DNA of 64,000 nt from Streptomyces sp. NBC_01454 (GTDB lineage: Bacteria > Actinomycetota > Actinomycetes > Streptomycetales > Streptomycetaceae). The notes beneath the pieces are model-generated. The model had not been told where the DNA came from. It was given only the letters and a program-made list of their open reading frames with translations, and did no database searches. Below are positions 7,240-15,586 of this stretch, piece after piece; positions within the stretch are counted from its first letter, which is position 1; each line of letters starts with the position of its first letter. Made by a program: the position numbers and the translations under genes. The stretch lies in the NCBI RefSeq assembly GCF_036227565.1, contig NZ_CP109460.1, positions 3,720,001-3,784,000 of the forward strand, written 5' to 3'.

Positions 7240-9779
7240 TCGGCCTCGCGCTGCGCTCCCTGCGGTTCCACAAGGGCGGCTTCATCGCCTCCTTCATCGC
7301 CCTGTTCTTCGGCGCCTCGATCGTGATCGCATGCGGCGGACTGCTGGAGACCGGGCTGCGCGGACTGGCCGCGCCGCAACGGCTCGGGGCCGCGCAGGTC
7401 GTCCTCACCGGGGACCAGAACTACCCCGGGTCGAACAAGGTCTTCCAGGAGCGGGTCCGGCCGGCCGCCTCCGATGTGCGCAAGGCCGCGGCGGTGCCCG
7501 GCGTCCGGGCCGCGGTGCCCGACCTCTCGATGCCCGTCGCCCTGGTCCCGAAGGGCGGCAAGGGCGGCGCCACCGCCACCGGCCACGGCTGGGCCTCCGC
7601 CCGGCTCGGGCCGTACCGCCTGGTCAAGGGCAGCGCGCCGACCGCTGCGGGGCAGCTGGCGGTGGACTCCCGGCTGGCCGCGAAGGCCGGGGCCGGCGTC
7701 GGCGACCGGATCGCCCTCGGCGTCCACGGCTCCGTCCACCCGTACGAGGTGACCGCGCTGGTGGACGGGCCCGGCGAGGCCGCGACGGTGTTCCTCTCCG
7801 ACACCGACGCGGCGCGGTACGCGCCCCAGCGGGGCAAGGTCGACTCCATCGGGGTGCTCACCGACCCCGGCACGGATCCCGAGCAGGTGCGGTCCGCGCT
7901 CGCAGGTGCCTTCAAGGGCGCGCCGGTCGCGGTGCTGACCGGCGACGAGCGGGGCCGGGCCGAGTTCCCCGACGTCGTCACCCGCGGCAAGAACCTGGTG
8001 TCGATGTCCGCGGTCTTCGGCGGACTGGGCGCGATGGTCACGGTCTTCGTGGTGGCCAGCACGCTCGGCCTGTCGCTCCAGCAGCGGCAACGGCAGATGG
8101 CGCTGCTGCGCGCGATCGGCTCGACACCGGGTCAGGTCCGGCGGATGGTCCTGGCCGAGACCTTCACCGTCGCCGTCTTCGCCACCGCGCTGGCCTGCCT
8201 GCCCGGACCGCCACTGGGCAAGTGGCTGCTGGGCCGGTTCGTGGACGGCGGTGTGGTGCCGGATGTGGTGATGTACCGGGCCGGCTGGCTTCCGATGATC
8301 GCGGGCGGCGGCGCGGCGCTGCTGACCGCCCTCGGGGCGGCGTACATCGCAGCCCGCGGTGCCGCCCGCACCCGCCCGACCGAGGCGCTGGCCGAAGCGT
8401 CGGTGCAGCGGCGCTGGTTGAACTGGATCCGGCTGCTCGTGGCCCTGCTCTGCCTGGCCGGCGGCGCTGCGCTCGCCCTGGTCACGGCGCAGATGGACGG
8501 GGCGAAGGCCGGCAGCGCGGCGACGCCCGCGGCGATGCTGTGGGCCGCGGCGTTCGGCCTGCTGGGGCCCGGCCTGACCAAGCTGATGACAGCGCTGCTG
8601 CACTGGCCGCTGCGGGCGGTCACCGGCTTCGCCGGGCAGCTGGCCCTCCTCAACGCCAAGGCCCGCGCGGTCCGGCTGGCCGGCGCGGTCATGCCGGTCA
8701 TGCTCGCCACCGGCCTGGCCACCGCGCTGATCTACCTCCAGACCACGCAGAGCGAGGGCGCCCAGCAGGCGTTCAAGGACAACCTCCGGGCCGACCTGGT
8801 GCTCACCTCGGCGACCGGCGGGGTGCCGGACTCCCTGGTGGACCGGGTCGCACAACGGCCCGGGGTGGCGGCGGCGTCCGCCTACGTGCCCAGCTCCGGC
8901 TTCCTGGAACCGTCGAAGGCCGAGTGGGCCGGCTACAACGGCAAGGGCCAGAAGCCGAAGGGCACGCCGGTGCAGATCAACGGCGTCTCGCCGGAGGGCA
9001 TCGAGCGGACCACCGCGGTCCGCGCGGTGAGCGGCAGCCTCGCCGGGCTGCGCGGCGACACCGTGGCATTGCCCGAGTCGGCAGCCGGGGGGCACCGGCT
9101 CGGTGAGCGGATCCCGATGCGCATGGGCGACGGCACCAAGGTCGAGCCCCGGCTGGTGGCCACGGTCGGCGAACGGCGCGGCTACGGCACCGTGTTGATG
9201 CCCGCCACGGTCGTCACCGCGCACACCACCAAGGGCGTGGTGCCGCAGGTGCTGGTATCCGCCAGGCCCGGCACCGACGCCGCGCGGCTGGCCGCCGAGC
9301 TCACCGGCCCCGGCTCGGGGACACCCGGACTGCACGCGGTCGACCGGTCGTCGCTGGTCACCGCCCAGGTCAAGCAGAACGACACCCAGACCTGGGTGGC
9401 CTACCTCCTGGTCGCCATGGTCGTCGGCTATGCGGTCATCGCCCTGGTGAACACCCTGGTGATGGCGACCGCCGAGCGGCGCCGGGAGTTCACCCTCCAG
9501 CGGCTCATCGGCGCCACCCGCGCCCAGGTCATGCGGATGATGACGGTGGAGGCACTGCTCACCGCGTTCGCCGGGATCGCGCTGGGCCTGCTGGTCGCGG
9601 CCGCGACGCTGGTTCCGCTCAGCTACGCGGTGCTCGACCGGGCCCTGCCCGCCGGGCCGCCCTCGATCGTGATCACCGTGGTCGCGTTCGCGCTCGTCCT
9701 GACCCTGGGAGCCACCCTGTTGTCGGCCAGGATGGCGCTTCGCACCCGGCCCTCGGCGGCGGTCGGCACCCGGGAATGA
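7236..9779 (+). CDS. FtsX-type ABC transporter permease
   Basis: An 847-residue permease with an N-terminal membrane helix, a large extracytoplasmic domain (about 45-250), three helices around 265-400, a second extracytoplasmic domain (about 500-700) and three C-terminal helices. This duplicated FtsX layout is usual for actinobacterial antibiotic and lipid exporters. The LRAIGSTPGQVRRMV and LQRLIGATRAQVMRM segments are the two FtsX coupling motifs. The start overlaps the ATPase stop. A perfect hairpin 37 bp after the stop probably ends the transcript. Confidence 0.92.
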   Translation: MIGLALRSLRFHKGGFIASFIALFFGASIVIACGGLLETGLRGLAAPQRLGAAQVVLTGDQNYPGSNKVFQERVRPAASDVRKAAAVPGVRAAVPDLSMPVALVPKGGKGGATATGHGWASARLGPYRLVKGSAPTAAGQLAVDSRLAAKAGAGVGDRIALGVHGSVHPYEVTALVDGPGEAATVFLSDTDAARYAPQRGKVDSIGVLTDPGTDPEQVRSALAGAFKGAPVAVLTGDERGRAEFPDVVTRGKNLVSMSAVFGGLGAMVTVFVVASTLGLSLQQRQRQMALLRAIGSTPGQVRRMVLAETFTVAVFATALACLPGPPLGKWLLGRFVDGGVVPDVVMYRAGWLPMIAGGGAALLTALGAAYIAARGAARTRPTEALAEASVQRRWLNWIRLLVALLCLAGGAALALVTAQMDGAKAGSAATPAAMLWAAAFGLLGPGLTKLMTALLHWPLRAVTGFAGQLALLNAKARAVRLAGAVMPVMLATGLATALIYLQTTQSEGAQQAFKDNLRADLVLTSATGGVPDSLVDRVAQRPGVAAASAYVPSSGFLEPSKAEWAGYNGKGQKPKGTPVQINGVSPEGIERTTAVRAVSGSLAGLRGDTVALPESAAGGHRLGERIPMRMGDGTKVEPRLVATVGERRGYGTVLMPATVVTAHTTKGVVPQVLVSARPGTDAARLAAELTGPGSGTPGLHAVDRSSLVTAQVKQNDTQTWVAYLLVAMVVGYAVIALVNTLVMATAERRREFTLQRLIGATRAQVMRMMTVEALLTAFAGIALGLLVAAATLVPLSYAVLDRALPAGPPSIVITVVAFALVLTLGATLLSARMALRTRPSAAVGTRE

Positions 9780-9815
9780 CCTGACCCGAAAATAACTCGC
9801 CCACATCACCTGCGA

Positions 9816-9851
9816 ACTTCGCCCACCACTTAACAACGTGGTGGGCGAAGT
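9816..9851 (+). terminator. Perfect 14-bp hairpin between the exporter and halogenase genes
   Basis: Arms at 9816-9829 (ACTTCGCCCACCAC) and 9838-9851 pair perfectly around an 8-base loop, 37 bp after the permease stop. There is no clear T-run after it. It may end the exporter operon. Because it lies only 75 bp before the halogenase ATG it could also act as an attenuator. Confidence 0.6.
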
Positions 9852-9926
9852 CTTGTGAAACCTACGCTCGCTCTTATGGCGTTGAAGCCTCTCAACACCG
9901 TCTTGTCGCGGAATTGGAGTTTCCCA

Positions 9927-11480
9927 ATGCTCAATAGAGTCGTGATCGTGGGTGGCGGTACAGCCGGCTGGATGACCGCGTCGTATCTCAAGGCAGCATT
10001 CGGTGACCGGATCGACATCACCCTCGTCGAATCCGGAAAGGTCGGCACCATTGGTGTCGGTGAGGCCACCTTCAGCGACATCCGGCACTTCTTCGAGTTC
10101 CTCGGTCTCAAGGAATCCGACTGGATGCCGGCGTGCAACGCCACGTACAAGCTCGCGGTCCGCTTCGAGAACTGGCGGAAGCCCGGCCACCACTTCTACC
10201 ACCCGTTCGAACAGATGCGGTCGGTCGACGGCTTCCCGCTGACCGACTGGTGGCTGAAGAACGGCCGCACCGACCGCTTCGACGCAGACTGCTTCGTGAT
10301 GGCCAACATCTGCGACGCGGAGCGCAGCCCGCGCCACCTCAACGGCGCGATGCTCTCCCAGCCGTACGACGAGCGCGCGGCCGAGCCCGAGGGCCTGACG
10401 ATGTCGGAGCACCAGGGCAAGACCCAGTTCCCGTACGCGTACCACTTCGAGGCCGCGCTGCTGGCCAAGTACCTCACCACGTACACGGTGGACCGCGGCG
10501 CCAAGCACCTCGTCGACGACGTCAAGGACGTCACCCTCGACGAGCGCGGTTGGATCAAGAGCGTGGTGACCGCCGAGCACGGCGAGCTGGAGGGTGACCT
10601 CTTCATCGACTGCACGGGCTTCCGCGGACTGTTGCTCAACAAGGCCCTGCAGGAGCCCTTCATCTCCTACCAGGACACCCTGCCCAACGACAGCGCGGTC
10701 GCGCTGCAGGTGCCGCAGGACATGGAGAAGAGGGGCATCCGGCCCTGCACCACCGCCACCGCCCAGGACGCGGGGTGGACCTGGACCATCCCGCTCTACG
10801 GCCGGATCGGCACCGGCTACGTCTACGCCAGCGACTACCTCTCCGCGGACGAGGCCGAGCGCACCCTGCGGGAGTTCGTCGGTCCGTCGGCCGCCGAGGT
10901 CGAGGCCAACCACATCAAGATGCGCATCGGTCGCAGCAACCGCTCCTGGGTCAACAACTGCGTGGGCATCGGCCTGACCAGCGGCTTCGTCGAGCCGCTG
11001 GAGTCCACCGGCATCTTCTTCATCCACCACGCCGCGGAGCAGCTGGTCAAGAACTTCCCCGGTCCGGACTGGAACGAGGTGCAGCGCGGCAGCTACAACA
11101 GCTCCGTCGCCAACGTGATGGACGGTGTCCGCGAGTTCCTGGCACTGCACTACGCGGCCGCCGCCCGCAACGACACGCAGTACTGGAAGGACACCAAGAC
11201 CCGTCCGCTGCCGGACGGCCTGGCCGAGCGGATCGAGCACTGGAAGCACCAGCTGCCGGACAGCGAGTCGGTCTTCCCGTACTACCACGGGCTGCCGCCG
11301 TACTCCTACATGTGCATCCTGCTCGGGATGGGCGGCATCGACCTCAAGCCCTCCCCCGCCCTCGCGCTGGCCGACGAGACAGCAGCGCAGAAGGAGTTCC
11401 AGGCGGTGCACGACCGGGCCGCGACCCTCATCGACCAGCTCCCGTCGCAGTACGAGTACTTCACTCACATGCGCCACTGA
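9927..11480 (+). CDS. Flavin-dependent tryptophan halogenase (PyrH-like)
   Basis: A 517-residue FADH2-dependent halogenase that would chlorinate free tryptophan on the indole ring. It has the N-terminal FAD motif GGGTAGW, the conserved GWxWxIP motif (AGWTWTIPL) and a lysine at residue 75 in TYKLAVRFENW, the position of the active-site lysine of PyrH. The FEPLEST-like segment with its glutamate is also present (EPLESTG). From memory it resembles the tryptophan 5-halogenase PyrH closely, so 5-chlorination is most likely, but regiochemistry is not proven. The ATG at 9927 puts the FAD motif at the usual place and has a TTGGAG ribosome site; GTG 9855 and ATG 9876 lie upstream in frame. Confidence 0.94.
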   Translation: MLNRVVIVGGGTAGWMTASYLKAAFGDRIDITLVESGKVGTIGVGEATFSDIRHFFEFLGLKESDWMPACNATYKLAVRFENWRKPGHHFYHPFEQMRSVDGFPLTDWWLKNGRTDRFDADCFVMANICDAERSPRHLNGAMLSQPYDERAAEPEGLTMSEHQGKTQFPYAYHFEAALLAKYLTTYTVDRGAKHLVDDVKDVTLDERGWIKSVVTAEHGELEGDLFIDCTGFRGLLLNKALQEPFISYQDTLPNDSAVALQVPQDMEKRGIRPCTTATAQDAGWTWTIPLYGRIGTGYVYASDYLSADEAERTLREFVGPSAAEVEANHIKMRIGRSNRSWVNNCVGIGLTSGFVEPLESTGIFFIHHAAEQLVKNFPGPDWNEVQRGSYNSSVANVMDGVREFLALHYAAAARNDTQYWKDTKTRPLPDGLAERIEHWKHQLPDSESVFPYYHGLPPYSYMCILLGMGGIDLKPSPALALADETAAQKEFQAVHDRAATLIDQLPSQYEYFTHMRH

Positions 11481-11550
11481 GCCCGCCGGCGCCGTGCCGG
11501 GCCCCCGTGGCCGGTACGGCGCCGTGTCCGTCGTCCCAGGAGCGTCCCCC

Positions 11551-12114
11551 ATGACCGAACTGACCCAGCTGACCGACCCCGCGCAGCCGACCGCCCCGCT
11601 TCCGGCGGCGGCCGTCGCCGAGGGCCAGCGCGCCATGATGAGCGGCTTCCCCACCGGGGTCGCCGTGCTCACCGCCGTCGACCACGCCGGCACCCCCCGC
11701 GGGATGACCATCTCCTCGGTGTGCAGCGTCACGCTGGCCCCACCGACCCTGCTGGTCTGCCTGCGGATCGGCAGCCCGACCCTGGAAGCCGCCCTGAACT
11801 CCGGCCACTTCGCGGTGAACCTGCTGCACGGGGCGGCACGGCAGGTCGCCGAGCTGTTCGCCTCGGGCGCGCCCGACCGGTTCGACCGGGTGCGCTGGCA
11901 GCACGACGCGGACGATCCGTACGCGGCAGGGCCGCACCTGTTCCACGACGCGCACGCCATCGCGGACTGCCGGGTGAGCGACCGGCACCGCAGCGGGGAC
12001 CACCTCGTGGTCTTCGGCGACATCCTGCGGGTCACCCCGTACCCGGACCGGCAGCCACTGGTCTACGGCAGGCGGAAGTACCGGGCATGGCCGGTGGGCC
12101 CGGAGGACCGGTAG
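11551..12114 (+). CDS. Flavin reductase (partner of the halogenase)
   Basis: A 187-residue protein of the flavin reductase (HpaC/PheA2-like) family, which uses NAD(P)H to make free FADH2. The family segments FPTGVAVLTA, GMTISSVCSVTLAPPTLLVC and FAVNLLHG are clear. It starts 70 bp after the halogenase with an AGGAG ribosome site and is almost certainly its reduced-flavin supplier. Its stop codon lies inside a large palindrome that separates it from the convergent regulator. Confidence 0.92.
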   Translation: MTELTQLTDPAQPTAPLPAAAVAEGQRAMMSGFPTGVAVLTAVDHAGTPRGMTISSVCSVTLAPPTLLVCLRIGSPTLEAALNSGHFAVNLLHGAARQVAELFASGAPDRFDRVRWQHDADDPYAAGPHLFHDAHAIADCRVSDRHRSGDHLVVFGDILRVTPYPDRQPLVYGRRKYRAWPVGPEDR

Positions 12115-12138
12115 CCGCCGCCCGGCCGGGCGGCGGCT
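12113..12138. terminator. Bidirectional terminator, 26-bp perfect palindrome
   Basis: 13-base arms meet at position 12125/12126. The left arm is AGCCGCCGCCCGG. It starts in the flavin reductase stop codon and ends 22 bp before the stop of the convergent regulator gene, so it can end transcription from both sides. Confidence 0.65.
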
Positions 12139-12159
12139 GTGCGCGGTTGCGGACGCCGC

Positions 12160-13044
12160 TCAGGCGCCGGCCGGCGACGGCACGGCCGGCGCCGGCCCGA
12201 GGGACCGGGCGGCAGCGATGACCGCGGGATCCACGACCTTGCCGTCCAGCAGCGCCATCCCCAGCGGGGTCACCGAGTGCAGCACGGTGTTGCGCACCCG
12301 CAGGGTGGTGATCAGCCCGGACTCCCGGAGTACGGCGGTGTGCTGGCTGGCGCAGGGCGCGGAGATGCCCAGCCGGTCGGCGAGCTGCCCGGTGGTGCAC
12401 GACGCCCGCAGCTCGCGCAGGGCCGCCGCCCGGGTCCGGCCCACCAAGGCGCCGAGCGCCTGCGAGGAGACAACGGTCTCGCCCCACAGGACGCCGGACT
12501 GCTCGGCGTCCGGCGGCGCGGCGAACACCAGGACGGCCGGGGCGGCGGGGCCGCCCGGCCGTTCCGTCCCGCGCTGCCGGTCGCCGTGGAAGAGCCGGGC
12601 GGGGCGGTGGCCGAGGAAGACCGAGGGGCTGAGCACCAGGCCCCTGCCACCGAGATGAATGTCCTCGTCCAGGCCGTCGGGGAGCTCCAGAACCTGGCCG
12701 TTCCAGTGAGCCCGGCGCCCCAGGCCGGCGAGCAGCTGCTCCACCCCGCCCGCCATCAGCATCCGGCCGCGGGCGTCGCACTCGGCCTCGCAGTAGGCCA
12801 GCACCCGGCTCCAGTACGGGGCCACCGCGGCCCGCCAGAAGTCGGCCGGGGTCGATGCCACCGACGGCTGGGCGCCCGCCCTGGCCCGCAGCCGGCGGTA
12901 CACCTGGCGGCGCCACCGTGCGTACACGTGGCCGGCGCCGCGGGCGAACAATTCACGGGCCAGGCCCGCCTCGATTTCCGGTCCTGCGGTGGTCCGCAGG
13001 CGGGTTCTCCCCAGATCCGGTGCCGTGAAATGAATTCTCTGCAT
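12160..13044 (-). CDS. ArsR-like winged-helix transcriptional regulator
   Basis: A 294-residue regulator of a type common in Streptomyces: a long N-terminal region (about 1-190, DUF5937-like) followed by a C-terminal ArsR-type winged helix, with ADRLGISAPCASQHTAVLRESGLI as recognition region (about 235-260). The ATG at 13044 has a GGGGGA ribosome site. It lies just downstream of the DrrA-type ATPase gene, 102 bp from that stop, and could be read from the same transcript or control the exporter. Its ligand is unknown. Confidence 0.8.
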   Translation of the reverse strand: MQRIHFTAPDLGRTRLRTTAGPEIEAGLARELFARGAGHVYARWRRQVYRRLRARAGAQPSVASTPADFWRAAVAPYWSRVLAYCEAECDARGRMLMAGGVEQLLAGLGRRAHWNGQVLELPDGLDEDIHLGGRGLVLSPSVFLGHRPARLFHGDRQRGTERPGGPAAPAVLVFAAPPDAEQSGVLWGETVVSSQALGALVGRTRAAALRELRASCTTGQLADRLGISAPCASQHTAVLRESGLITTLRVRNTVLHSVTPLGMALLDGKVVDPAVIAAARSLGPAPAVPSPAGA

Positions 13045-13146
13045 TACGGTTCCCCCGTCGTCCCCGTAGTTACTTTGTATGGCGTCCACCCCACCGGGGC
13101 AGCCGACGGGGGGAATCACCTTCCGTACCGGCCGGAGCCGGCCGGA

Positions 13147-14088
13147 TCAGCCCACGCTCCGCCCGGTGAGTTCGGCGAAGGCGTCGTCGAGAGTGGGCCG
13201 GCGCACGGCGAAATCCGCGACGGTCACGCCGGCCTTTTCGAGTGCGGTCGCGGCGGCGGCGATAGTGCCCATTCCGTCGACGAGCCGCAGGGAGATGACG
13301 CCCTTTCCCGGGTCCACGGCGGGCTCTTCGGCCGCGTCCGTGCCCAGGGCCGTGAGGGCGTGGCCGACCGCGCCGTCGCCCACCACGCGGATCTCCAGCC
13401 GGTCCGGGCCGACGGATCGCTTGAGGTCGTCCGGTGTGCCCTCGGCGATGACCCGTCCGGTGTCGACGACCGCGATGCGGTCGGCCAGGTAATCGGCCTC
13501 TTCCAGGTATTGAGTGGTCAGCAGGACGGTCACCCCGTCCGCCACCAGTTCGCGCACGGCGCTCCACAGCGACATCCGGCTCACCGGGTCCAGACCGGTG
13601 GTGGGCTCGTCAAGGAAGAGCACCGAGGGCGCGGCGACCAGGCAGGCCGCCAGGTCGAGCCGACGGCGCATACCGCCGGAGTAGGTGCGGGTGGGCCGGT
13701 CGGCGGCGCCGGTCAGGTCGAAGCGCGCGAGGAGTTCCTCGGCGCGCTGCCGGGCGGCCCGCCGGCCCAGGTGGAGCAGCACGCCGATCAGCACGAGGTT
13801 CTCCCGGCCGGTGAGCAGGCCGTCGACGGCCGCGTACTGGCCGGCCAGGCCGATCCGCCGGCGGACCTCGGCGGGCTGCCGGGCCACGTCGAAGCCGGCC
13901 ACCTCGGCGCGGCCGCCGTCCGGTGCGAGCAGGGTGCTGAGCACCCGTACCGTGGTGGTCTTGCCGGCTCCGTTCGGGCCCAGCAGTCCCAGGACGGTGC
14001 CCGTCGCAACGGAGAGGTCAACGCCGTCGAGGGCCTGGTGGTCCTTGAAGCGCTTGCGCAGGCCCTCGGCCCGGATCGCGGTTTCCAC
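13147..14088 (-). CDS. ABC transporter ATP-binding protein (DrrA type)
   Basis: A 313-residue daunorubicin-resistance-type ATPase. It shows Walker A GPNGAGKTT, signature YSGGMRRRLDLA, Walker B VLFLDEPTTGLD, and the C-terminal domain ending in RRPTLDDAFAELTGR found in DrrA-like drug exporters. The GTG at 14088 starts 27 bp after the MbtH stop. Its membrane partner is probably the ABC-2 permease encoded 6 kb upstream on the same strand, next to the NRPS. Splitting the pair across two transcripts is unusual. Confidence 0.92.
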   Translation of the reverse strand: METAIRAEGLRKRFKDHQALDGVDLSVATGTVLGLLGPNGAGKTTTVRVLSTLLAPDGGRAEVAGFDVARQPAEVRRRIGLAGQYAAVDGLLTGRENLVLIGVLLHLGRRAARQRAEELLARFDLTGAADRPTRTYSGGMRRRLDLAACLVAAPSVLFLDEPTTGLDPVSRMSLWSAVRELVADGVTVLLTTQYLEEADYLADRIAVVDTGRVIAEGTPDDLKRSVGPDRLEIRVVGDGAVGHALTALGTDAAEEPAVDPGKGVISLRLVDGMGTIAAAATALEKAGVTVADFAVRRPTLDDAFAELTGRSVG

Positions 14089-14115
14089 GTCTCTCGCCGG
14101 CCGGCCGGGACGCGG

Positions 14116-14334
14116 TCAGGCGCCGTGGCCGGCGGCGGGCTCGCGGAGGCTGCTGGGCCGCAGATCGGTCCAGTGCTCCTCCACATGGGCCAGGGCGGCT
14201 TCCCGGCTGCTCTCGCCCAAGGACACCGTCCATCCGTCCGGCACCTCGGCGAAGGCGGGCCACAGGCTGTGCTGGCCCTCGCCGTTGACGAGTACGAGGA
14301 ACGTGCCGTCCTGGTCGTCAAAGGGGTTCGTCAC
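14116..14334 (-). CDS. MbtH-like protein
   Basis: A 72-residue member of the MbtH family, small chaperone-like proteins that bind NRPS adenylation domains and help them fold and work. The N-terminal NPFDDQDG and the central [13 protein letters not shown] are the family signatures. The GTG at 14334 has a GGAGAG ribosome site. It is the first gene downstream of SARP box B and is coupled to the DrrA-like gene. It is the only MbtH gene in the window and probably serves both NRPS proteins. Confidence 0.95.
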   Translation of the reverse strand: MTNPFDDQDGTFLVLVNGEGQHSLWPAFAEVPDGWTVSLGESSREAALAHVEEHWTDLRPSSLREPAAGHGA

Positions 14335-14402
14335 GTCGCGCTCTCCAGATCTGAGGGGAAGGCCACAGCGGGCCTCGACGCGAAACATCGTGTCGAGGCC
14401 CG

Positions 14403-14431
14403 CTGACACCGCACTGACCGCGCCCTGAAAC
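14403..14431 (-). promoter_or_regulatory. SARP-type box B upstream of mbtH
   Basis: Three heptamers, CTGACAC (14403), CTGACCG (14414) and CTGAAAC (14425), on the plus strand are spaced exactly 11 bp. Read toward mbtH they give the GTCAG core. The last repeat is 68 bp before the GTG of mbtH. The box lies in the 104-bp gap after the carrier-protein gene, so mbtH-drrA probably has its own promoter. Confidence 0.65.
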
Positions 14432-14438
14432 CTCCGTG

Positions 14439-14690
14439 CTACGCGGGAGTGGCCGACTGACGGGACACCACGAAGCGCGCCACGTCGTTCACCGTGCGGA
14501 AGTTCTCGATGTCCAGGTCGGTGGGCTGCACCGCGACCCCGAAGGTCCGCTCGACCCACATCACCAGCTGCACGGCGAACAGCGAGCTGACGCTGCCGGT
14601 CGCGAAGATGTCGTGGTCGTCGGTGAGTTCGGTGTCCCGGACATGCTCGGAGATGAAGCCGCGGACGGTCTTGACGATGTCGTCTGTCAT
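14439..14690 (-). CDS. Free-standing carrier protein (acyl/aminoacyl)
   Basis: An 83-residue carrier protein. The phosphopantetheine serine is probably residue 36 in GSVSSLF, replacing the usual DSL. The helix-2 region [17 protein letters not shown] is typical. Its ATG overlaps the stop of the hydroxyacyl dehydrogenase gene. It is last in the long NRPS operon. Being coupled to an amino acid:carrier-protein ligase and two dehydrogenases, it probably holds serine while this is oxidised to aminomalonyl, as proposed for zwittermicin A. That assignment is inference from gene order. Confidence 0.88.
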   Translation of the reverse strand: MTDDIVKTVRGFISEHVRDTELTDDHDIFATGSVSSLFAVQLVMWVERTFGVAVQPTDLDIENFRTVNDVARFVVSRQSATPA

Positions 14691-15586
14691 CAGGCACCTG
14701 CCTTGTTCCCGGCGATGGCCGGCTCGTACGAATAGAAGCCGTGGCCGCTCTTGCGGCCGAGTCGGCCGGCGGCGACCAGCTTGCGCAGGAGCGGCGCCGG
14801 GGCGAACTTGGAGTCGTTGAAGTTGTCCAGGAGGACCTCCAACGAGTACATGACGGTGTCCAGGCCGATCAGGTCTGCCGTCTCCAGCGGGCCCATCTGG
14901 TGGCCCAGGCACTGCCGGAAGAGCCGGTCGATGTCGCCGGCCTGCGCGACGTTGTCCTGCAGCAGGAGGATCGCCTCGTTGACGCTGAGCATCGCGACGC
15001 GGTTGGTGACGAAGCCCGAGGAGTCCTCGACCACCACGATGTCCTGGCCGATCGTCCAGAACAGCCCGCGGGTCAGCTCGATCGTCTCCGGCGAGGTGTG
15101 AAACCCCCGGATCACCTCGACGAGCTTCTTCAGCGGCACCGGGTTCATCAGATGGGTCCCGACCACCCGGTCCTGGCGTGTGGTCACCGAGGCCATCTTG
15201 GTGATCGGGATGGCCGAGGTGTTCACGCCGAAGACACAGTGCTCCGGGGCGACAGCGTCCATCTCCCGGTAGAGCTTCTCCTTGATGTCCCAGTTCTCGG
15301 TGACGTTCTCGACGACGAAGTCGGCGTCCGCGAGCCCCTCGAGGCCGGTGCGGAACTCGATGCGGGCGAGCACCTCGTCGGGGGTGTCGGCGGCGAGCTT
15401 GCGGTCGAGCATCCCGTACAGCCGGGCGTTCTCCCCGATCAGCTCGCGGGCCCGGTCCAGGGCCTCGTCGGTGGTGTCCACGAGCACCACCGACAGCCCG
15501 GCCGCCGCGAAGGCATGGGCACCGCCGATGCCCATCGTGCCGGCACCGAGTACTCCCACGCGCCGGATCTGGCTGGTCTCAGTCAT
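14690..15586 (-). CDS. 3-hydroxyacyl-CoA dehydrogenase family enzyme
   Basis: A 298-residue NAD-dependent dehydrogenase. The N-terminal Rossmann domain has [12 protein letters not shown], then the conserved NTSAIPIT and [10 protein letters not shown] segments. The C-terminal domain ends with [12 protein letters not shown], typical of 3-hydroxybutyryl-CoA dehydrogenases. In aminomalonyl- and hydroxymalonyl-ACP pathways such an enzyme oxidises the side-chain alcohol of a carrier-bound substrate to the aldehyde. Both ends overlap neighbours: its stop overlaps the carrier-protein ATG, and its ATG overlaps the ligase stop. Confidence 0.92.
   Translation of the reverse strand: MTETSQIRRVGVLGAGTMGIGGAHAFAAAGLSVVLVDTTDEALDRARELIGENARLYGMLDRKLAADTPDEVLARIEFRTGLEGLADADFVVENVTENWDIKEKLYREMDAVAPEHCVFGVNTSAIPITKMASVTTRQDRVVGTHLMNPVPLKKLVEVIRGFHTSPETIELTRGLFWTIGQDIVVVEDSSGFVTNRVAMLSVNEAILLLQDNVAQAGDIDRLFRQCLGHQMGPLETADLIGLDTVMYSLEVLLDNFNDSKFAPAPLLRKLVAAGRLGRKSGHGFYSYEPAIAGNKAGA

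Noticed and set aside
9855..9926. Extended N-terminus or leader peptide for the halogenase
   Set aside because: Using GTG 9855 would put 24 non-conserved residues before the FAD motif and start next to the hairpin. The ATG at 9927 has a good ribosome site and matches family length.
6858..12035. A 1725-codon minus-strand open frame opposite the exporter and halogenase genes
   Set aside because: It crosses several real genes on the other strand, has random composition and no recognisable domain.
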